From contig NC_089490.1 in the NCBI RefSeq assembly GCF_036850765.1, forward strand, positions 126,694,522-126,758,521: DNA of 64,000 nt, given 5' to 3'. The number at the start of each line of letters is the position of its first letter. Position 1 is the first letter of the stretch. A model generated the notes under the pieces. The model was not told the DNA's origin and did no database searches. It saw only the letters and a program-made list of their open reading frames with translations. Positions 10,585 through 22,917 of this stretch are shown here, piece by piece. This stretch comes from Saccopteryx bilineata (taxonomy: Eukaryota > Chordata > Mammalia > Chiroptera > Emballonuridae). Both the position numbers and the translations under genes were made by a program.

Positions 10585-10930
10585 AAACATTCATACAACA
10601 GACAGCATTAAAAACCTACAGTATGCCAGGTAGTCTTCTAGACAATAGAGACACAGCAATGAATAAGACTAGTGCTTTCAGTAAATAAGATGTGGCAAGT
10701 GCCAGGAGGAAGTAAAGAGGGGCATGACTGAGGAACTAGGGAAGGCTACTTTAGATATGACAATCAGCATATGACAGTGCGTGCACACGTGGCATGAGGA
10801 GATGATGTGTGAGCTGAAACCAGGACATACGGATAAGACAGTCACGCAAAGAGACTGGAAGAGGTCACTGCAGCAGAGAGAACCACAAATGCACAGGCCT
10901 GGAGGACAGGACTAAATTAATTCTTGGCCT
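10585..10930 (-). mobile_element. L2 fragment, antisense
   Basis: CATTCATACAACAGACAGCA, ATGCCAGGTAGTCTTCTAGA and GACACAGCAATGAATAAGAC resemble the same L2 3' end as 9060. The following segment, with CACAGGCCTGGAGGACAGGA, continues it. Heavily diverged. Confidence 0.6.
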
Positions 10931-11123
10931 TTTCCACATGTGCTTACTATTAACACCATGTCCACGTGGACTCCCAAGGCACAGGAGGTGAAGCCTGCAA
11001 CTCAGAGGAGGGGCAGGAGAGGGTTACTATGCTGCCAGACCTTCAGATAAGACCACTACTCCCACGTGTTTTTCCCATCTGGTCCTTCCAATAATGCTTA
11101 AACCTAATTTCCTATAGTAAATA

Positions 11124-11833
11124 CAGTGGTACCTTGATACACGAGTTTAATTCCATTTCATGGCCGAGCTCATGACTCAATTTGCTCGTGTGTCAAATCG
11201 AATTTCCCCATTTAAATTAATGGGAATGCAATTAATCCATTCCAGCCCTCAAAAACCACACAAATTCTTTGTTTTATATGCTTGTAAATAAGAAAATGTA
11301 CTTTATAAATAACAAATACATATATATGTATATATACATAATAAGAGAGAATGTAAAGAAATAAACTGGTTTATGAAGTATATTTACCTTCAAGGTCAGG
11401 CTGGCAGAGGGGGAGGAGACTGGCGGAGGAGGTTTTCATTTTGTGCACTATCGCTTAATATAACTCACTCTCTGCACACTTACTGCTATATTTAATTGCA
11501 AAATTTAACTTACACACTATGGATGATATGTAATTTTATTGCTAAACTTAATTGGTATTTTTTTACTTTACTTAATCATCATATTTTCTTCACTGACTTT
11601 TGGCTTTTTCACCACTTTCCTCGCTTTCACTTAGAGGCCGTTTCAACAAAAACCTGTCTATGGAAGTTCGTTTCTTTCTCCCTTTCTGAACGTTCGGCAG
11701 GCCATCTAGTGGAGGGTGGCGGAAGCTCGTGATTCAAATATTCGCTCGTGACTTAAAGCAAAAATCCCACTAGTGGCTGTTCGTCTCTCAAATTACTCGT
11801 GATTTAAAGTGCTCGTGTGTCAAGGTACCACTG
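11124..11833. mobile_element. Tigger-like non-autonomous DNA transposon
   Basis: A 710-bp element with inverted termini CAGTGGTACCTTGATACACG and CGTGTGTCAAGGTACCACTG and TA on both sides. Further inside, the GCTCGTG motif is repeated on both arms. No transposase frame is visible. The internal frame at 11496-11732 has no recognisable domain. Confidence 0.9.
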
Positions 11834-13828
11834 TACCTCTTTTGAAACACCTGATGCTCAGCTTCCTGACTGACACAGCACATGACACAGAAATATGTCA
11901 CCACCTACATTTTTCAAATCTCCTACAGAGAAAAACCTACTACAAATATAAATTGGTAATACTGTACTTTGGTACAAAATCACACTAAAATGTTTTTACA
12001 TCAAGTTATATGAAAAGTCCAATAATTTAAGAGAACTACACTATGAAGAGAGAAGCTTAAATGAATTCAAGGCATCTCAAAATCACTGAATAATTTATTC
12101 ACTCTCCATTCTAACTGCTCAGCGGGTTATAGCATTTCCAACTAAGCATTTTGTTGAAACGGATTTCAGCACAGTTGTACAGTTTCAGCAAAAGCTATAA
12201 AATTAATAGCAAATATACTAGAAAGAAGATTCAAAACTCCTTTTAACAAAGAGAAACATCAAATTGGCAGAGACACATGACATGCAGGAAACTCACTGTA
12301 TAGGGAAGTCATGATATGACCTTTTTATTGCTGTATTTAATTAATAAAGTTCTAAAATAACATCTCTCATTATTGCTATCACTACAGTATTTAAATTGGG
12401 GGATATTTATAGTGTGAAAATGCATCTTTTAATTATGAATTTAATTTCAGGTGACTTATCTTCCAAGTCTTACCATGCTAAGAAAAGTTGTGCAGAATTC
12501 TGAGTGATGATTGTCTTCCCCAACACCTTCTCAATTCCCTGTCACCTATTGAAGGATATGGTCTCTCCTGAATGCTACTGGCCGAAGGAGTGCATCAACA
12601 GGGAGTGGATTTCAAGATACAAAATATGTTCTTTGTGCTATCTCAAACCACGTCATAACTTAAGAGAATTATTTTGATGTGACACTTATAATTAGGGCTC
12701 GGCTCGTTCACAGAAACATCACTTCTTCATTTTTCTGTTTCAATAGTCTGTAATTTGCCTTATTATCCCTATTTCAATTCAATTCAAGTAAAGAGGTTAT
12801 TTCCCTCTTTTCTTATTCATGTACAAGTAAGTACGTCCGTCCTGTTATTAATTCTCCTAATGCATGATGACTTAGGTCCACGAGTACCTCTGGCTCTTTC
12901 ATTCTGCTGTCTTCATATAGAATGTTCTATCCTCTTCATTTACCACTTCTCCCATTACCCATCAAGGACAGGTATAAATATCGTATCTTCTAGCATGGGT
13001 ATCAGATGTTGAAATACATATTATTTAATTATAAATTAATGTTTTATTTCTCCTTAATACTAGAAGTTGGGCATTTTATTAATTTTTAATCATAAGAATA
13101 GACATAGTACTACCTATGAATTTCACTTTAGGATATTAAAGGAAATATCAGAGAATATATGCTGTAAAGGGGAGTGATGGGCTTACAGTAGTTGAGAACC
13201 ACTGAATAAACCTGATGTCCATTAAATCAAGATGGACTTTATCAGACGTTGGCTTGCTTATGAGTGATCATGCATACCTTCTCTCCTCCACTGTATAAAA
13301 GGTTCTTTAAAGAAAAATCCCTATCTTACATTTTCTTAATTACTCTACCATATTGGAACATTTAAAAAAGATACTTTTCAAAAGGTTAAATAAATTCTTA
13401 ACTATGGATCTCCTCATCCCAATAGAAGTAAATGGCATCCCCAAAAAAGCTAAATGTTCTTTGCGGTGATGGTAGTTCTGATGTCACTTAAAGGGAGTCG
13501 CCTGCTCCATCTTAATTCTTATGCCATGTGAAGCAAACGGTCTTCAGTCTTAATCATCTTGACAGCAAACATCTCACAATGGACTTTTAAAAAGCAAAAT
13601 TACATATATATCTGCATTAAACAAGTGGGAGGGAAACTCCCCAGAGGACAGTTAAAGAAGTAGTAACGTTGATTGCAAATCAATCACAGCAATGAAGAGG
13701 TACAAGTCAGTTCACAAAAATTATTGTTTTATTGGCCTATTATAAATGAAGCTTACAATAAAACAAACAGCCTATTGAATCTTGTCTTATTGATATAGTT
13801 ATGAAAAGCCAAGTAATCTTTTACACAC

Positions 13829-13975
13829 CTCTATTTCCCAGAGTGCTTTAGAACTCGTAGCAGAAGTGGCCGATTGACGCAGGGTTGTACGAAGAAAGAT
13901 GTGCTGTTTTTTCTCATATTCATCACAGGTCAGAAACTTCTCTTGTTCTGCATGAAACAATCTAACAACGTCACC
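13829..13975 (-). CDS. ITPR2: ITPR2 coding exon with part of the IP3-binding site (about residues 237-285)
   Basis: A 147-nt exon, 49 codons, phase 0 at both ends, beginning [20 protein letters not shown] and ending SSKALWEIE. It encodes the start of the second beta-trefoil. Counting from the known N-terminus puts R265 at the expected place in [11 protein letters not shown]; in the family, R265, T266, T267 and R269 contact the inositol phosphates and R241 (VVRLF) also contributes. Residue 268 is Leu, whereas ITPR1 has Gly by recall. The acceptor TTTTCCTAG is good. The donor GTGTGT is the weakest in this window. The pocket residues carried by this exon are intact. Confidence 0.97.
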
Positions 13976-14185
13976 CTAGGAAAACAAATCAAGAAAACTG
14001 TATTTCCAAGAAATATGTGACCATCATACATAAAAAGCAGGTGTATCTTCCTGGCTTTGATACTCCACTTGGCTCTTAATGATTATTTATGCACTTCAAA
14101 ATATAGAAGGGGAAACTCAATGAAACACTCATAGTGAGTATACAGTTGCATTCTGGGTTTATAGGTTTATAGTGACACTCTAAAC

Positions 14186-14837
14186 CAGTGATTTTCAACC
14201 TTTTTCATCTCATGGCACAAATAAACTAATTACTAAAATTCTGTGAGACACCAAAAAATATATTTTTGCTGATCTAACAAAAAATATATATAATTGTGAT
14301 TCGTTCACATTGAACAACTATTGTTGTGTTGACTGTGGTCATTTTTTTATTTGATAGTCTAAGGGAAAAGAGGTCAGAGCCCTTGACTAAATATTCAGAT
14401 ACTGCATGCTTTAGAACTTCATGCAGCACACTAGTTGATAAACACTGCTCGCCCTGGCCGGTTGGCTCAGTGGTAGAGCGTCAGCCTGGCGTGCAGAAGT
14501 CCCAGGTTCGATTCCCGGCCAGGGCACACAGGAGAGGCGCCCATCTGCTTCTCCACCCCTCCCCCTCTCCTTCCTCTCTGTCTCTCTCTTCCCCTCCTGC
14601 AGCCGAGGCTCCATTGGAGCAAAGATGGCCTGGGCGCTGGGGATGGCTCCTTGGCCTCTGCCCCAGGCGCTAGAGTGGCTCTGGTCGCGACAGAGCAACG
14701 CCCTGGAGGGGCAGAGCATCGCCCCCTGGTGGGCGTGCCGGGTGGATCCCGGTCGGGCGCATGCGGGAGACTGTCTGACTGTCTTTCCCCGTTTCCAGCT
14801 TCAGAAAAATACAAAAAGAAAAAAAAGAAAAACACTG
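14186..14837. mobile_element. hAT element carrying a SINE
   Basis: Starts CAGTGATTTTCAACC and ends GTTGATAAACACTG after the inserted SINE. The 8-bp target duplication is CTCTAAAC/CTCTAAAT. The hAT part is about 270 bp once the SINE at 14451-14829 is removed, with no coding sequence. Confidence 0.8.
14451..14829 (+). mobile_element. Rhin-type SINE inside a hAT element
   Basis: Full-length, low-divergence copy. Its target duplication AAACACTGCTC (14440-14450, 14830-14840) copies the hAT terminus, so the SINE landed within the last bases of the hAT and is the younger of the two. Confidence 0.94.
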
Positions 14838-14940
14838 CTCTAAATGATAAACATCAGTGAATGCACAGGTTCTGCATCCAGAAGTTCAGTAAGACCACCT
14901 TCGATTCTTCCAGCAAATGTTCTGTGTAGCACATACTCAC

Positions 14941-15024
14941 TCCTTTCAGCACATCCTCCCGATAGGAACTGTATTTCATGAATAAAGTGATTTTCCAGCT
15001 AGTGTTGCAATTAACAGCATTTAC
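14941..15024 (-). CDS. ITPR2: ITPR2 coding exon (about residues 209-236)
   Basis: An 84-nt exon, 28 codons, phase 0 at both ends: VNAVNCNTSWKITLFMKYSS followed by YREDVLKG. It spans the junction between the suppressor domain (residues 1-223) and the IP3-binding core. The donor is GTGAGT. The acceptor TTTATGAATAG has a poor pyrimidine tract. KYSSYREDVLKG is diagnostic for type 2; ITPR1 has KWSDNKDDILKG by recall. The exon is only about 100 bp above a SINE-bearing hAT element at 14186-14837, the closest approach of a mobile element to coding sequence here. Confidence 0.96.
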
Positions 15025-15239
15025 CTATTCATAAAGAAATTTCAAGTTATAGGAATACAAAATACATGTTATACTAGAAATTATTACCTCAACTACATAG
15101 TAAGAAATGAAAAAAAAGCAACTCTGGACAATACAAATGTATTCCAAGGACTATCTGAAAATAACAATTAAGTAATCACTATTTGTACCTTAGGAGTATT
15201 AATTAGTATAACTGAAATTAAGCTTATGAAAACAATGAG

Positions 15240-15615
15240 GCTCTGGCCAGTTTGCTCAGGGGTAGAGCATCAGCCTGGCATGTGGTTGTCCTGGGTTTGA
15301 TTCCTGATCAGGGCACACAGGAGAAGTGACCATCTGCTTCTCCACCCCTCCCCTTCCCCTCTCCCTTCTCTCTAGCTCTTTCTTCCCCTCCAGCAGCATG
15401 GTTGGAGCAAGTTGGCCCTGGGCACTGAGGATGGTTCCACGGCCTCCGCCTCAAGAGCTAAAAAAATAGCTCTGCCGAAAACAAAGCCACAGCCCCAGAT
15501 GGGAAGAACATCATCCCATAGGGGGCTTGCCGAGGGGATGCCAGTCAGGGTGCATATAGGAGTCTGTCTCTCTGCCTCCCCGCTTTTCACTTAAGAAAAG
15601 AAAAAGGGAAAAAAA
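15240..15615 (+). mobile_element. Old Rhin-type SINE
   Basis: Diverged copy: head GGCTCTGGCCAGTTTGCTCA, box B GGTTTGATTCC, ending in an A-rich tail. The imperfect duplication GAAAACAATGA/GAAAACCATGA flanks it. It sits just 3' of the ITPR2 exon at 15699-15797 in transcript order. Confidence 0.9.
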
Positions 15616-15698
15616 GAAAACCATGAAAGAAACTATATATCCATTTTTCTCTCATGAAAAAAAATCAGCAAGTTCATTTCCTTTCCCCCTGAACGTAC

Positions 15699-15797
15699 CT
15701 CTTTGCACCCTGGGTTATCCAGCAGCTCGATGTTGCTGGCATGTAGCGGTTGTCCTGCATTCACAGGCATCAGAACAACTTTATCGCCCACAACAAT
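15699..15797 (-). CDS. ITPR2: ITPR2 coding exon (about residues 176-208)
   Basis: A 99-nt exon, 33 codons, phase 0 at both ends, beginning [20 protein letters not shown] and ending [18 protein letters not shown] is invariant in vertebrate IP3 receptors, while LMPVN and [12 protein letters not shown] are the type 2 wording. The donor is GTACGT, the same unusual hexamer as the preceding exon, and the acceptor ends TTCCTAG. The exon lies downstream of an old SINE at 15240-15615, which ends about 80 bp from the donor but does not touch it. Confidence 0.96.
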
Positions 15798-17045
15798 CTA
15801 GGAATTAGAAATAAGCTGCAATTGAGATACTCATGGATCTTTTCTGCGACATTAAAGCTAAAAATAATTACATAAAAACCCTCCTTATTGACCTAACACC
15901 TGGCTTGTTTACCATCCATAAAAATTTCAGTTCAATTCTTTTTCTCTTTGAAGTAAAACTCATCTTTGAAGTAAAAATGATCATGTAATCATGCCCCATA
16001 GTGCCCATCACTCCTGAATTCACAAAGCCAGTGTAGGTTCTCTTCTTATTAGTCTCCTATTTCAGTTAGAGCCTTCTTAACATGGATAAATATGTCATTA
16101 TTCCTCCACATGCGTCTTATGATATGTGCACAGCAGATACAGAGAACAGATACAGCTGCCACAAAAACCAATCTGCCTAAATACTTAGTAGGACCACGTC
16201 TAGTAGAAGTAGATACTGACATACATTTGGGCTATTTCTGGAATCAAAAACAGATCTGTTAAATTGGATCTTACCTATATCATCTCAGAAGTTTATTATA
16301 CATTCTAATATCATCTGGATTCAGGAAATACAGAGGTAGGTATGACCTTGTAGAACTATGTTTGTTGTTTGAGCCTTGGGCATCTGGTTCAATTTTTACC
16401 TTCAACATCCCAAACTAATATTGTTCCTTAATCCTGGTGTTCATTTTTAAGTAAAAATTAAACTTGGTTATAGAAAAATGCTCTAGAGAAGTAAGTCTAA
16501 GTTAATATTTTTTATTTATGCTATCATCTGTTTTATCTTCAAGTACTTTTATTTATAACTCAAAATGTAGGAAAATTAAGTTGTATTTTCCTAATGATAA
16601 TAATGAACAATTTAATTTTACAGACATTAAAGTTACCTCTATTGTTAAGTTCCATTAAAGACTTATTATTGTAATGCCTACACTCTCATTTATAGACTGG
16701 CTCACCACCTTGAAAATGAAAACAAACACTTTCCCTTTGCACACTTCATAACTGAGAATTAGAAAAATGAGCTTGATAGATAACTGAAAAACAAAGTAGG
16801 ACTTAGACAACAACAATAAACAGAACTTTTCCCTGCATCTTGACCTAGACCAAGACCTTAAGAAACAGAATTTCAATAAAATTAACCATTTTATAGATTA
16901 TACACAGGAATCTACATTCATATATGGCATTGCTGTCACATATCTGGAGATTCAAATAGGACAGAGAAGTCTGACTCTCACTAATTGAGAAAAGAAAGGC
17001 TGTTCTTCAGTTTGCAGAGATAGCTTCTATACATCACCCTGCCTT

Positions 17046-17631
17046 TTCTTCTTAATTCAATTTATTGGGCTGATACCGATTAACAAAATTATACAGGTTT
17101 CAGGTGCAGAATTTTACAACACATCTTCTGTATACTGTGCATTCAACTCCCCAAGGCAAGTCTCCATCCATCACCGTTTATCCCCCCACACCCTCCTCCA
17201 CCTCCCCCCACCAGCAGTAAACACATGGTTGTCTGTGTCCATGAGTTTTTTCTCTTTTTTGTCCTTTTTACTCAATCCTTCCACCCCCCTCACCCAGCCT
17301 CACCCTCAACAGCTGTCAGCCTGCTCTCTATCTATGATCTGTCTCTATTTTGTCTGTTAGTTCATTTTGTTCATTAGATTCCACATATATGCACCCCTAT
17401 GTTCACTGCAGTGTTATTTACAATAGCCAAGATTTGGAAGCAGCCCAAGTGCCCATCAGTAGATGAGTGGATACAAAAGCTGTGATACATTTACACAATG
17501 GAATACTACTTGGCCACAAAAAAAAAAAAAAAAAAAAAAAGAACTGGCCTTTTCTGACAGCATGGATAGACCTGGAGAGTATTATGCTAAGCGAAAGAAG
17601 CCAGTCAGAGAAAGACAAGTACCATATGATT
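17046..17631 (-). mobile_element. Twin-primed (5'-inverted) L1 insertion
   Basis: 17050-17390 is L1 3'-terminal sequence in minus orientation, while 17391-17631 is the end of L1 ORF2 in plus orientation (CAATAGCCAAGATTTGGAAG, GGAATACTACTTGGCCACAA). A 12-bp target duplication TCACCCTGCCTT sits at 17034-17045 and 17632-17643, so both halves entered as one event. An internal A run at 17518-17540 has expanded. Confidence 0.85.
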
Positions 17632-18856
17632 TCACCCTGCCTTCAAAAGTCCATCATCAGTCAGATGATGTGACTGACAAGGACCCATCATAGCAGCTCT
17701 CTATGTCCAGAAAAGGAAAGATCAACAAGAAACACTGTTAAGTGAGAGGATAAGGGGGCAGAGTTGGGCTGTTTAGTATTTTTTTAAGAAGAAGGGAGTA
17801 AAATATATGCATAAGAAATCCTTCTGGTGGCTAACTGGAAGAGGGGTGGGAACTGGGGAGAAGACTTTGATGATGTATCTTTATATTGTTTTCTCTTTTG
17901 AACCGTGAATTTGTATTTTTAAAAATTAAATATAAACAAGAACCTGTAAAAGTCAACATGACATAAACATATTTCCAACATCTTTGAAAATAATTTGTTA
18001 AACTTGTCATTGCTAATGATAATAACACCAAAGAAGTTCTACATCTCAGAGCCACGTACAGTTCCAAGCAGTCACCCTACTATAAATAATCGGACGCGTC
18101 ACCACTTCCTGCCAGTGCTACATCTGGTCATCCCATTTCTTAAAGAACAATTAGGTTTGGTTTAATATGTTATTGTTATCTGAACCAAAGTAAACATTAG
18201 CCAATAAATTGCTAAATGTAAATTTTATATTTTAGCCAAGTCCTTCCAATTAAAAAAATACTACTGGTTGCATCAATATTCACTGCTCTGTCTTACTATG
18301 TATTTTACTATAGTTGTTTGTAAACTTTGAGCCAATCCACATGTTTTATGTACTTAAAAACACCACCCGTAATGACTTATATTTTTATTTTTTTTATTTT
18401 TTATGACATATTTTTAAAAACCAGCCCAGAGCCACAATGTTCCAAACCCCCAGGTTTCTCAAGAACAGAATCCACAAAGAGAAACTAACATTAATTCAGT
18501 CATTTCCAGGTTCTCAGTCAGGTACCTGATTACTTTGACGAAACAAGCTGAATAAGACTTTCAAATAAAACAGACAATATCCCCATCGCAAGAAATACAA
18601 AAGAACAGTAAGAGGTGCCAGGAAGAATACAAAAGCAGTTAAGAAACAGTTCCTATTTTCAAAGAATATATACCTAATTAGGTAACTTGGTAAATATGGA
18701 ACTTGGTGCTCTCAGAAGAGTGCATGCAGCATGAGGTCTGACCCACTGATGGAAGTCAGGTGCCTTCTGAGAAGCGGTACATTAAATGCTGAACTTGAGG
18801 GAGGATAAAGATAGATTCATTTTCATTCACAAACACCTTTAAAAAATTTGCAATTC

Positions 18857-19550
18857 AAGCAAATGTTGGAGAGGCTGTGGAGAAAAAGGAACCCTCATAC
18901 ACTGTTGGTGGGAATGTAAAGTAGTACAACCATTATGGAAGAAAGGATGGTGGTTCCTCAAAAAACTGCAAATAGAACTACCTTATGACCCAGCAATCCC
19001 TCTACTGGGTATATATCCCCAAAACTCAGAAACATTGATACGTAAAGACACATGCAGCCCCATGTTTATTGCAGCATTGTTCACAGTGGCCAGGACATGG
19101 AAACAACCAAAAAGCCCATCAATAGATGACTGGATAAAGAAGATGTGGCACATATACACTACGGAATACTACTCAGCCATAAGAAATGATGACATCGAAA
19201 CATTTACAGCAAAATGGTGGGATCTTGATAACATGATACGAAGCGAAATAAGTAAATCAGAAAAAAACAGGAACTGTATTATTCCATACGTAGGTGGGAC
19301 ATAATAGTGAAACTAAGAGACATGGATAAGAGTGTGGTGGTTACGGGGGGGAGGGGGGAATGGGAGAGGGATAGGGGGTGGGGAGGGGCACAAAGAAAAC
19401 AAGATAGAAGGTGACAGAGGACAATCTGAATTTGGGTGGTGGGTATGCAACATAATTGAACGACAAGATAACCTGGACTTGTTATCTTTGAATATATGTA
19501 TCCTGATTTATTGATGTCACCCCATTAAAAAAAATAAAATTAAAAAAAAA
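18857..19550 (+). mobile_element. Young L1, 5'-truncated 3' end
   Basis: Contains the last part of ORF2 (frame 19035-19304, residues ...KMWHIYTTEYYSAIRNDD, the classic C-terminal L1 motif), a G-rich 3' UTR at 19340-19400, and a poly-A tail with AATAAAATTAAA. The target duplication AAATTTGCAATTC occurs before 18857 and again at 19551-19563. It is 5'-truncated, so reverse transcriptase and endonuclease are absent. Little divergence suggests a recent insertion. Confidence 0.93.
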
Positions 19551-19664
19551 AAATTTGCAATTCTAAAAGCACTTCTGTTGATTGTATATAACAGCCATGT
19601 GAGATTCAAGCCGGGATTTTACTGAAAATGAAGAATATTCTAATGCCATTAGCAACCATTCTTT

Positions 19665-20034
19665 TTGGGGGGGGGATTTTTCTGAAGTTGGAAACAGGGA
19701 GGCAGTCAGACAGACTCCCACATGAGCCCCACCAGGATCCACCTGGCACGCCCACCCAGGGGTGATGCACTGCCCATCTGGGGCATCGCTCTGTTGCAAC
19801 CAGAGCCATTCTAGCACCTGAGGCAGAGGCCAGAGAGCCATCCTCAGCCCCTGGGCCAACTTTGCTCCAATGGAGCCTCGGCTGCGGGAGGGGAAGAGAG
19901 AGACAGAGAGGGAAGAGAGGGGGTGGGGTGGAGAAGCAGATGGGTGCTTCTCCTGTGTGCCCTGGCCGGGAATCGAACCCAGGACTCCTGCACGCCAGGC
20001 CGACGCTCTACCACTGAGCCAACTGGCCAGGGCC
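19665..20034 (-). mobile_element. Rhin-type SINE, antisense
   Basis: Full-length copy in reverse orientation, with the head ending at 20034 as GGCCAGGGCC. A perfect 14-bp target duplication AGCAACCATTCTTT flanks it (19651-19664, 20035-20048). Confidence 0.95.
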
Positions 20035-20313
20035 AGCAACCATTCTTTTGAAGTGGCACTTGGTAAGGTGAAATGAAGACTGCAGTAGAAACCAAAAACC
20101 TCAGAGTTTTGTCCTGCCTTTGCTATAAACCCAAAGCAATGTTTTCCAAACAGCGAAAATCAACTGGCCATTTAAAGAGTCTCTTTCCCTAAGAGTTGAA
20201 TTTTCCTCTCAAATAAAAGAAGTCTTTCCTTTTCTCACTTTTAAAATCTACCATCATGGTAAAGAACCAATATCTTCTTAGATTAAAATTAAAAATGAAA
20301 AATTAACTATTCA

Positions 20314-20646
20314 GCCTGACCAGGGGGTGGCGCAGTGGATAGAGCGTTGGACTGGGATGTGGAAGGACCCAGGTTCGAGACCCCGAGGTCGCCAGCTTGA
20401 GCGCGGGCTCAAATGGTTTGAGCAAAGCTCACTAGCTTGGACCCAAGGTCTCTGGCTTGAGCAAGGGGTTACTCGGTCTGCTGAAGGCCCGCGGTCAAGG
20501 CACATATGAGAAAGCAATCAGTGAACAACATTTGTCGCAACAAAAAACTAATGATTGATACTTCTCATCTCTCTCCATTCCTGTCTGTCCCTTCCTATCC
20601 CTCTCTCTGACTCTCTCTCTGTCTCTGTAAAAAAAAAAAAAAAAAA
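20314..20646 (+). mobile_element. tRNA-derived SINE, GCCTGACCAGG family
   Basis: Close to the copy at 1050 but with a pure A tail (20629-20651). It carries the short module form with GGTTCGAGACCCC as box B. An imperfect duplication AATTAACTATTCA/AATAACTACTCA flanks it. Confidence 0.93.
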
Positions 20647-22917
20647 AAAAAATAACTACTCAATTATGGGAAGATAAATGGAAATAAAACATTTACATAC
20701 TCTGCCCAAGGTTGTCCCCAGTGACTTGCTAACTACTCAACAGCAAGCAAGGATTTCTATCTGAAAGTTGAGGAATCTTCATGAATCTACTTTTCCCCAA
20801 AATTACCCCACAATTCTAAGACATATGACAAAGGTGATCTTAAATGGTGGAAACCATTGATTTTTGAAGAAATGAGCATTTTCTGCCCAGTCTCGTTCTT
20901 GCATTTCATTTCAGGCACCAAACACCTACCTGGATACTTACAACCTAAAGGTAAATTGCTAAATAGTAAGATATAATTTTAAAGGACATTTGAATCTTAC
21001 AATTCTCTCTTCTTAGTTTAGCATGCTTTTAAAGAAAATCAGTAAATATTAAATCACTTATTGTGAAGTGACAGTATTTGCATTTGCTTCCAATAAAATA
21101 GAGTAGGCTTATTTGGGGGCGGGAGGGGGGGGCGCTGCCTATTCTTAGGGAAGAAAATGAGCATTACAATACAATGAGTTATGGGTTGAACGCAGGGCTG
21201 TGGCTGTGCTGATGCTTCCACAGCACCCTGACTCACACGCAACAGCTACACAGTGCTGAGCTTCAACAGTGACCCATTTAAGCAAAAAAGCAATGTGGAA
21301 GGTTGTTTTAGCCATGCTTTGTGGAGCACATCCATATAAGAAGAATTTGTATTGCACTTAACAATTATAATGTCCATTTCCACCAAGATAGAGTTTTTGT
21401 TTTTATTTCCCCAATACAACTAATTCTTTGAAATAGTTTATTACATTCAACTCTCTGTTGACACTGTAAAGGCATTTGGAAGCAGGTCAAGGAACAGACA
21501 GAATAGAGAAATGAACTGGATAGAATGCATTAAGAAAATCTACAGTCAATCTAATGGCCTGATTGCCAATCATTTCATAGCATTCCTTCAGAGCTTGAGC
21601 TCAGGTTTTGTGTGTTTTGACATTTAATTTTCATTAACCACCTACAGACAGGGACACTACTCAGTGGGGGGCTGGGGAGGGGAGCAAACCCCTCCAAGAA
21701 AGGGCATCAGAAGACATTAGGTTGTTCATAAACATAATCAGTCCCTGAATAATTGAGAGTTGATTGTAATTAACTTCCTACTAAAATTAAAATATAATTC
21801 ATGCTCACAGTGACATCACTTGATACCAAAAAAAAAAGTAAGACTGGTTTCTTGAGGAATCAACACAAGACTTAAGCGCATTCCATTGCTGTGTGCCGTG
21901 CTGCGCCCACACCTTACCTAAGGACAGCATCACCAGGTCATTTATTAACCAATTAAACCATGAAGTTTTCATCCTGTAGAACTGACTTTGTACTTCGAAA
22001 TTCACTGCAAAAATAGATTCACTATAAAAGAAGACATTTCTAAGACAGGAAATATCCAACACATTTAAAATGTAATTGAGAAAACTGTCAAGATAATTAT
22101 ATTTTTATATTGTTCTGAACTTAAAATATTCATTTTTTTTTAAATCTCAACTATTTTTCTTGATTACCTGCCCCAGTTTTTGCAAGGTATTTTATTTAGG
22201 AAAGTTATTTAGTATTCACTGTCAACTACCAACCTCTATTCCACATCGCTCAAGTGCTAGGGACTATCGCCTGCTATTTTATGACACACAAAACTATCTT
22301 ACTATGGATCCTACTGAATAATTTCATGTGATTATTTTCTCTATAAAGTAGCAGAATATATTTTAGCAACAACCAAAATTTACATGACATAATATGCACA
22401 TATTCCACAAGATATGTGAAATGTCATCAACGAGCAGGTGCCATTCTACAGCTCCTCATACGTGACCCACCTATTAAGATGTACAGACTGCAAACCGCAG
22501 ACCGCAGAACCAGTAAATGAAACACTGTCATGACTCACTGTTCCTCTATCAGTTCAAAGCAGGAGACGGTATTTTCCAAGCAGAGCTTTCTCCTTACAGC
22601 CAGGCTTCCTGCTGATTAAGCAGAGGAGCCAACTCTGCCTCTCTAAGGCTCAGCCAACAATAAGGTTACTGAAGTTCTTGCATACAAATTCTAGCTGGAA
22701 GACGACATGAAATTAATTGAAACTTTGTGTTTTTTATAATTCCAGAGCATAATTTGTATTACAAATAAATGCTTTTAACCTACCAAAGATATTAATATAA
22801 AAATAGTATGTGGAAGATTGAAAACCCTATTTCCTGTTTACTTTAGGGATTCTCTGACTTGTGAAGAATTACTGTCTTTATAAACACAGTTTTTCTCCTA
22901 ATTTTATATTTACGTAC

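Larger units (their letters stand above)
10283..13828 (-). other. ITPR2: ITPR2 intron
   Basis: Lies between the exons for residues 237-285 and 286-317. It holds an antisense L2 remnant (10585-10930) and a Tigger-like element (11124-11833). 11840-13820 is AT-rich and I recognise no repeat or gene in it. Confidence 0.9.
15798..22917 (-). other. ITPR2: ITPR2 intron
   Basis: A 7.1-kb intron between the exons for residues 123-175 and 176-208. It contains a twin-primed L1 (17046-17631), a young L1 3' end (18857-19550), and SINEs at 19665 and 20314. 15810-17030, 17700-18830, 20105-20300 and 20660-22910 show no feature I can support. Confidence 0.9.

Noticed and set aside
19035..19304. 89-codon frame taken as a gene
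   Set aside because: It is the C-terminal tail of L1 ORF2 in a 5'-truncated insertion, not a host gene.
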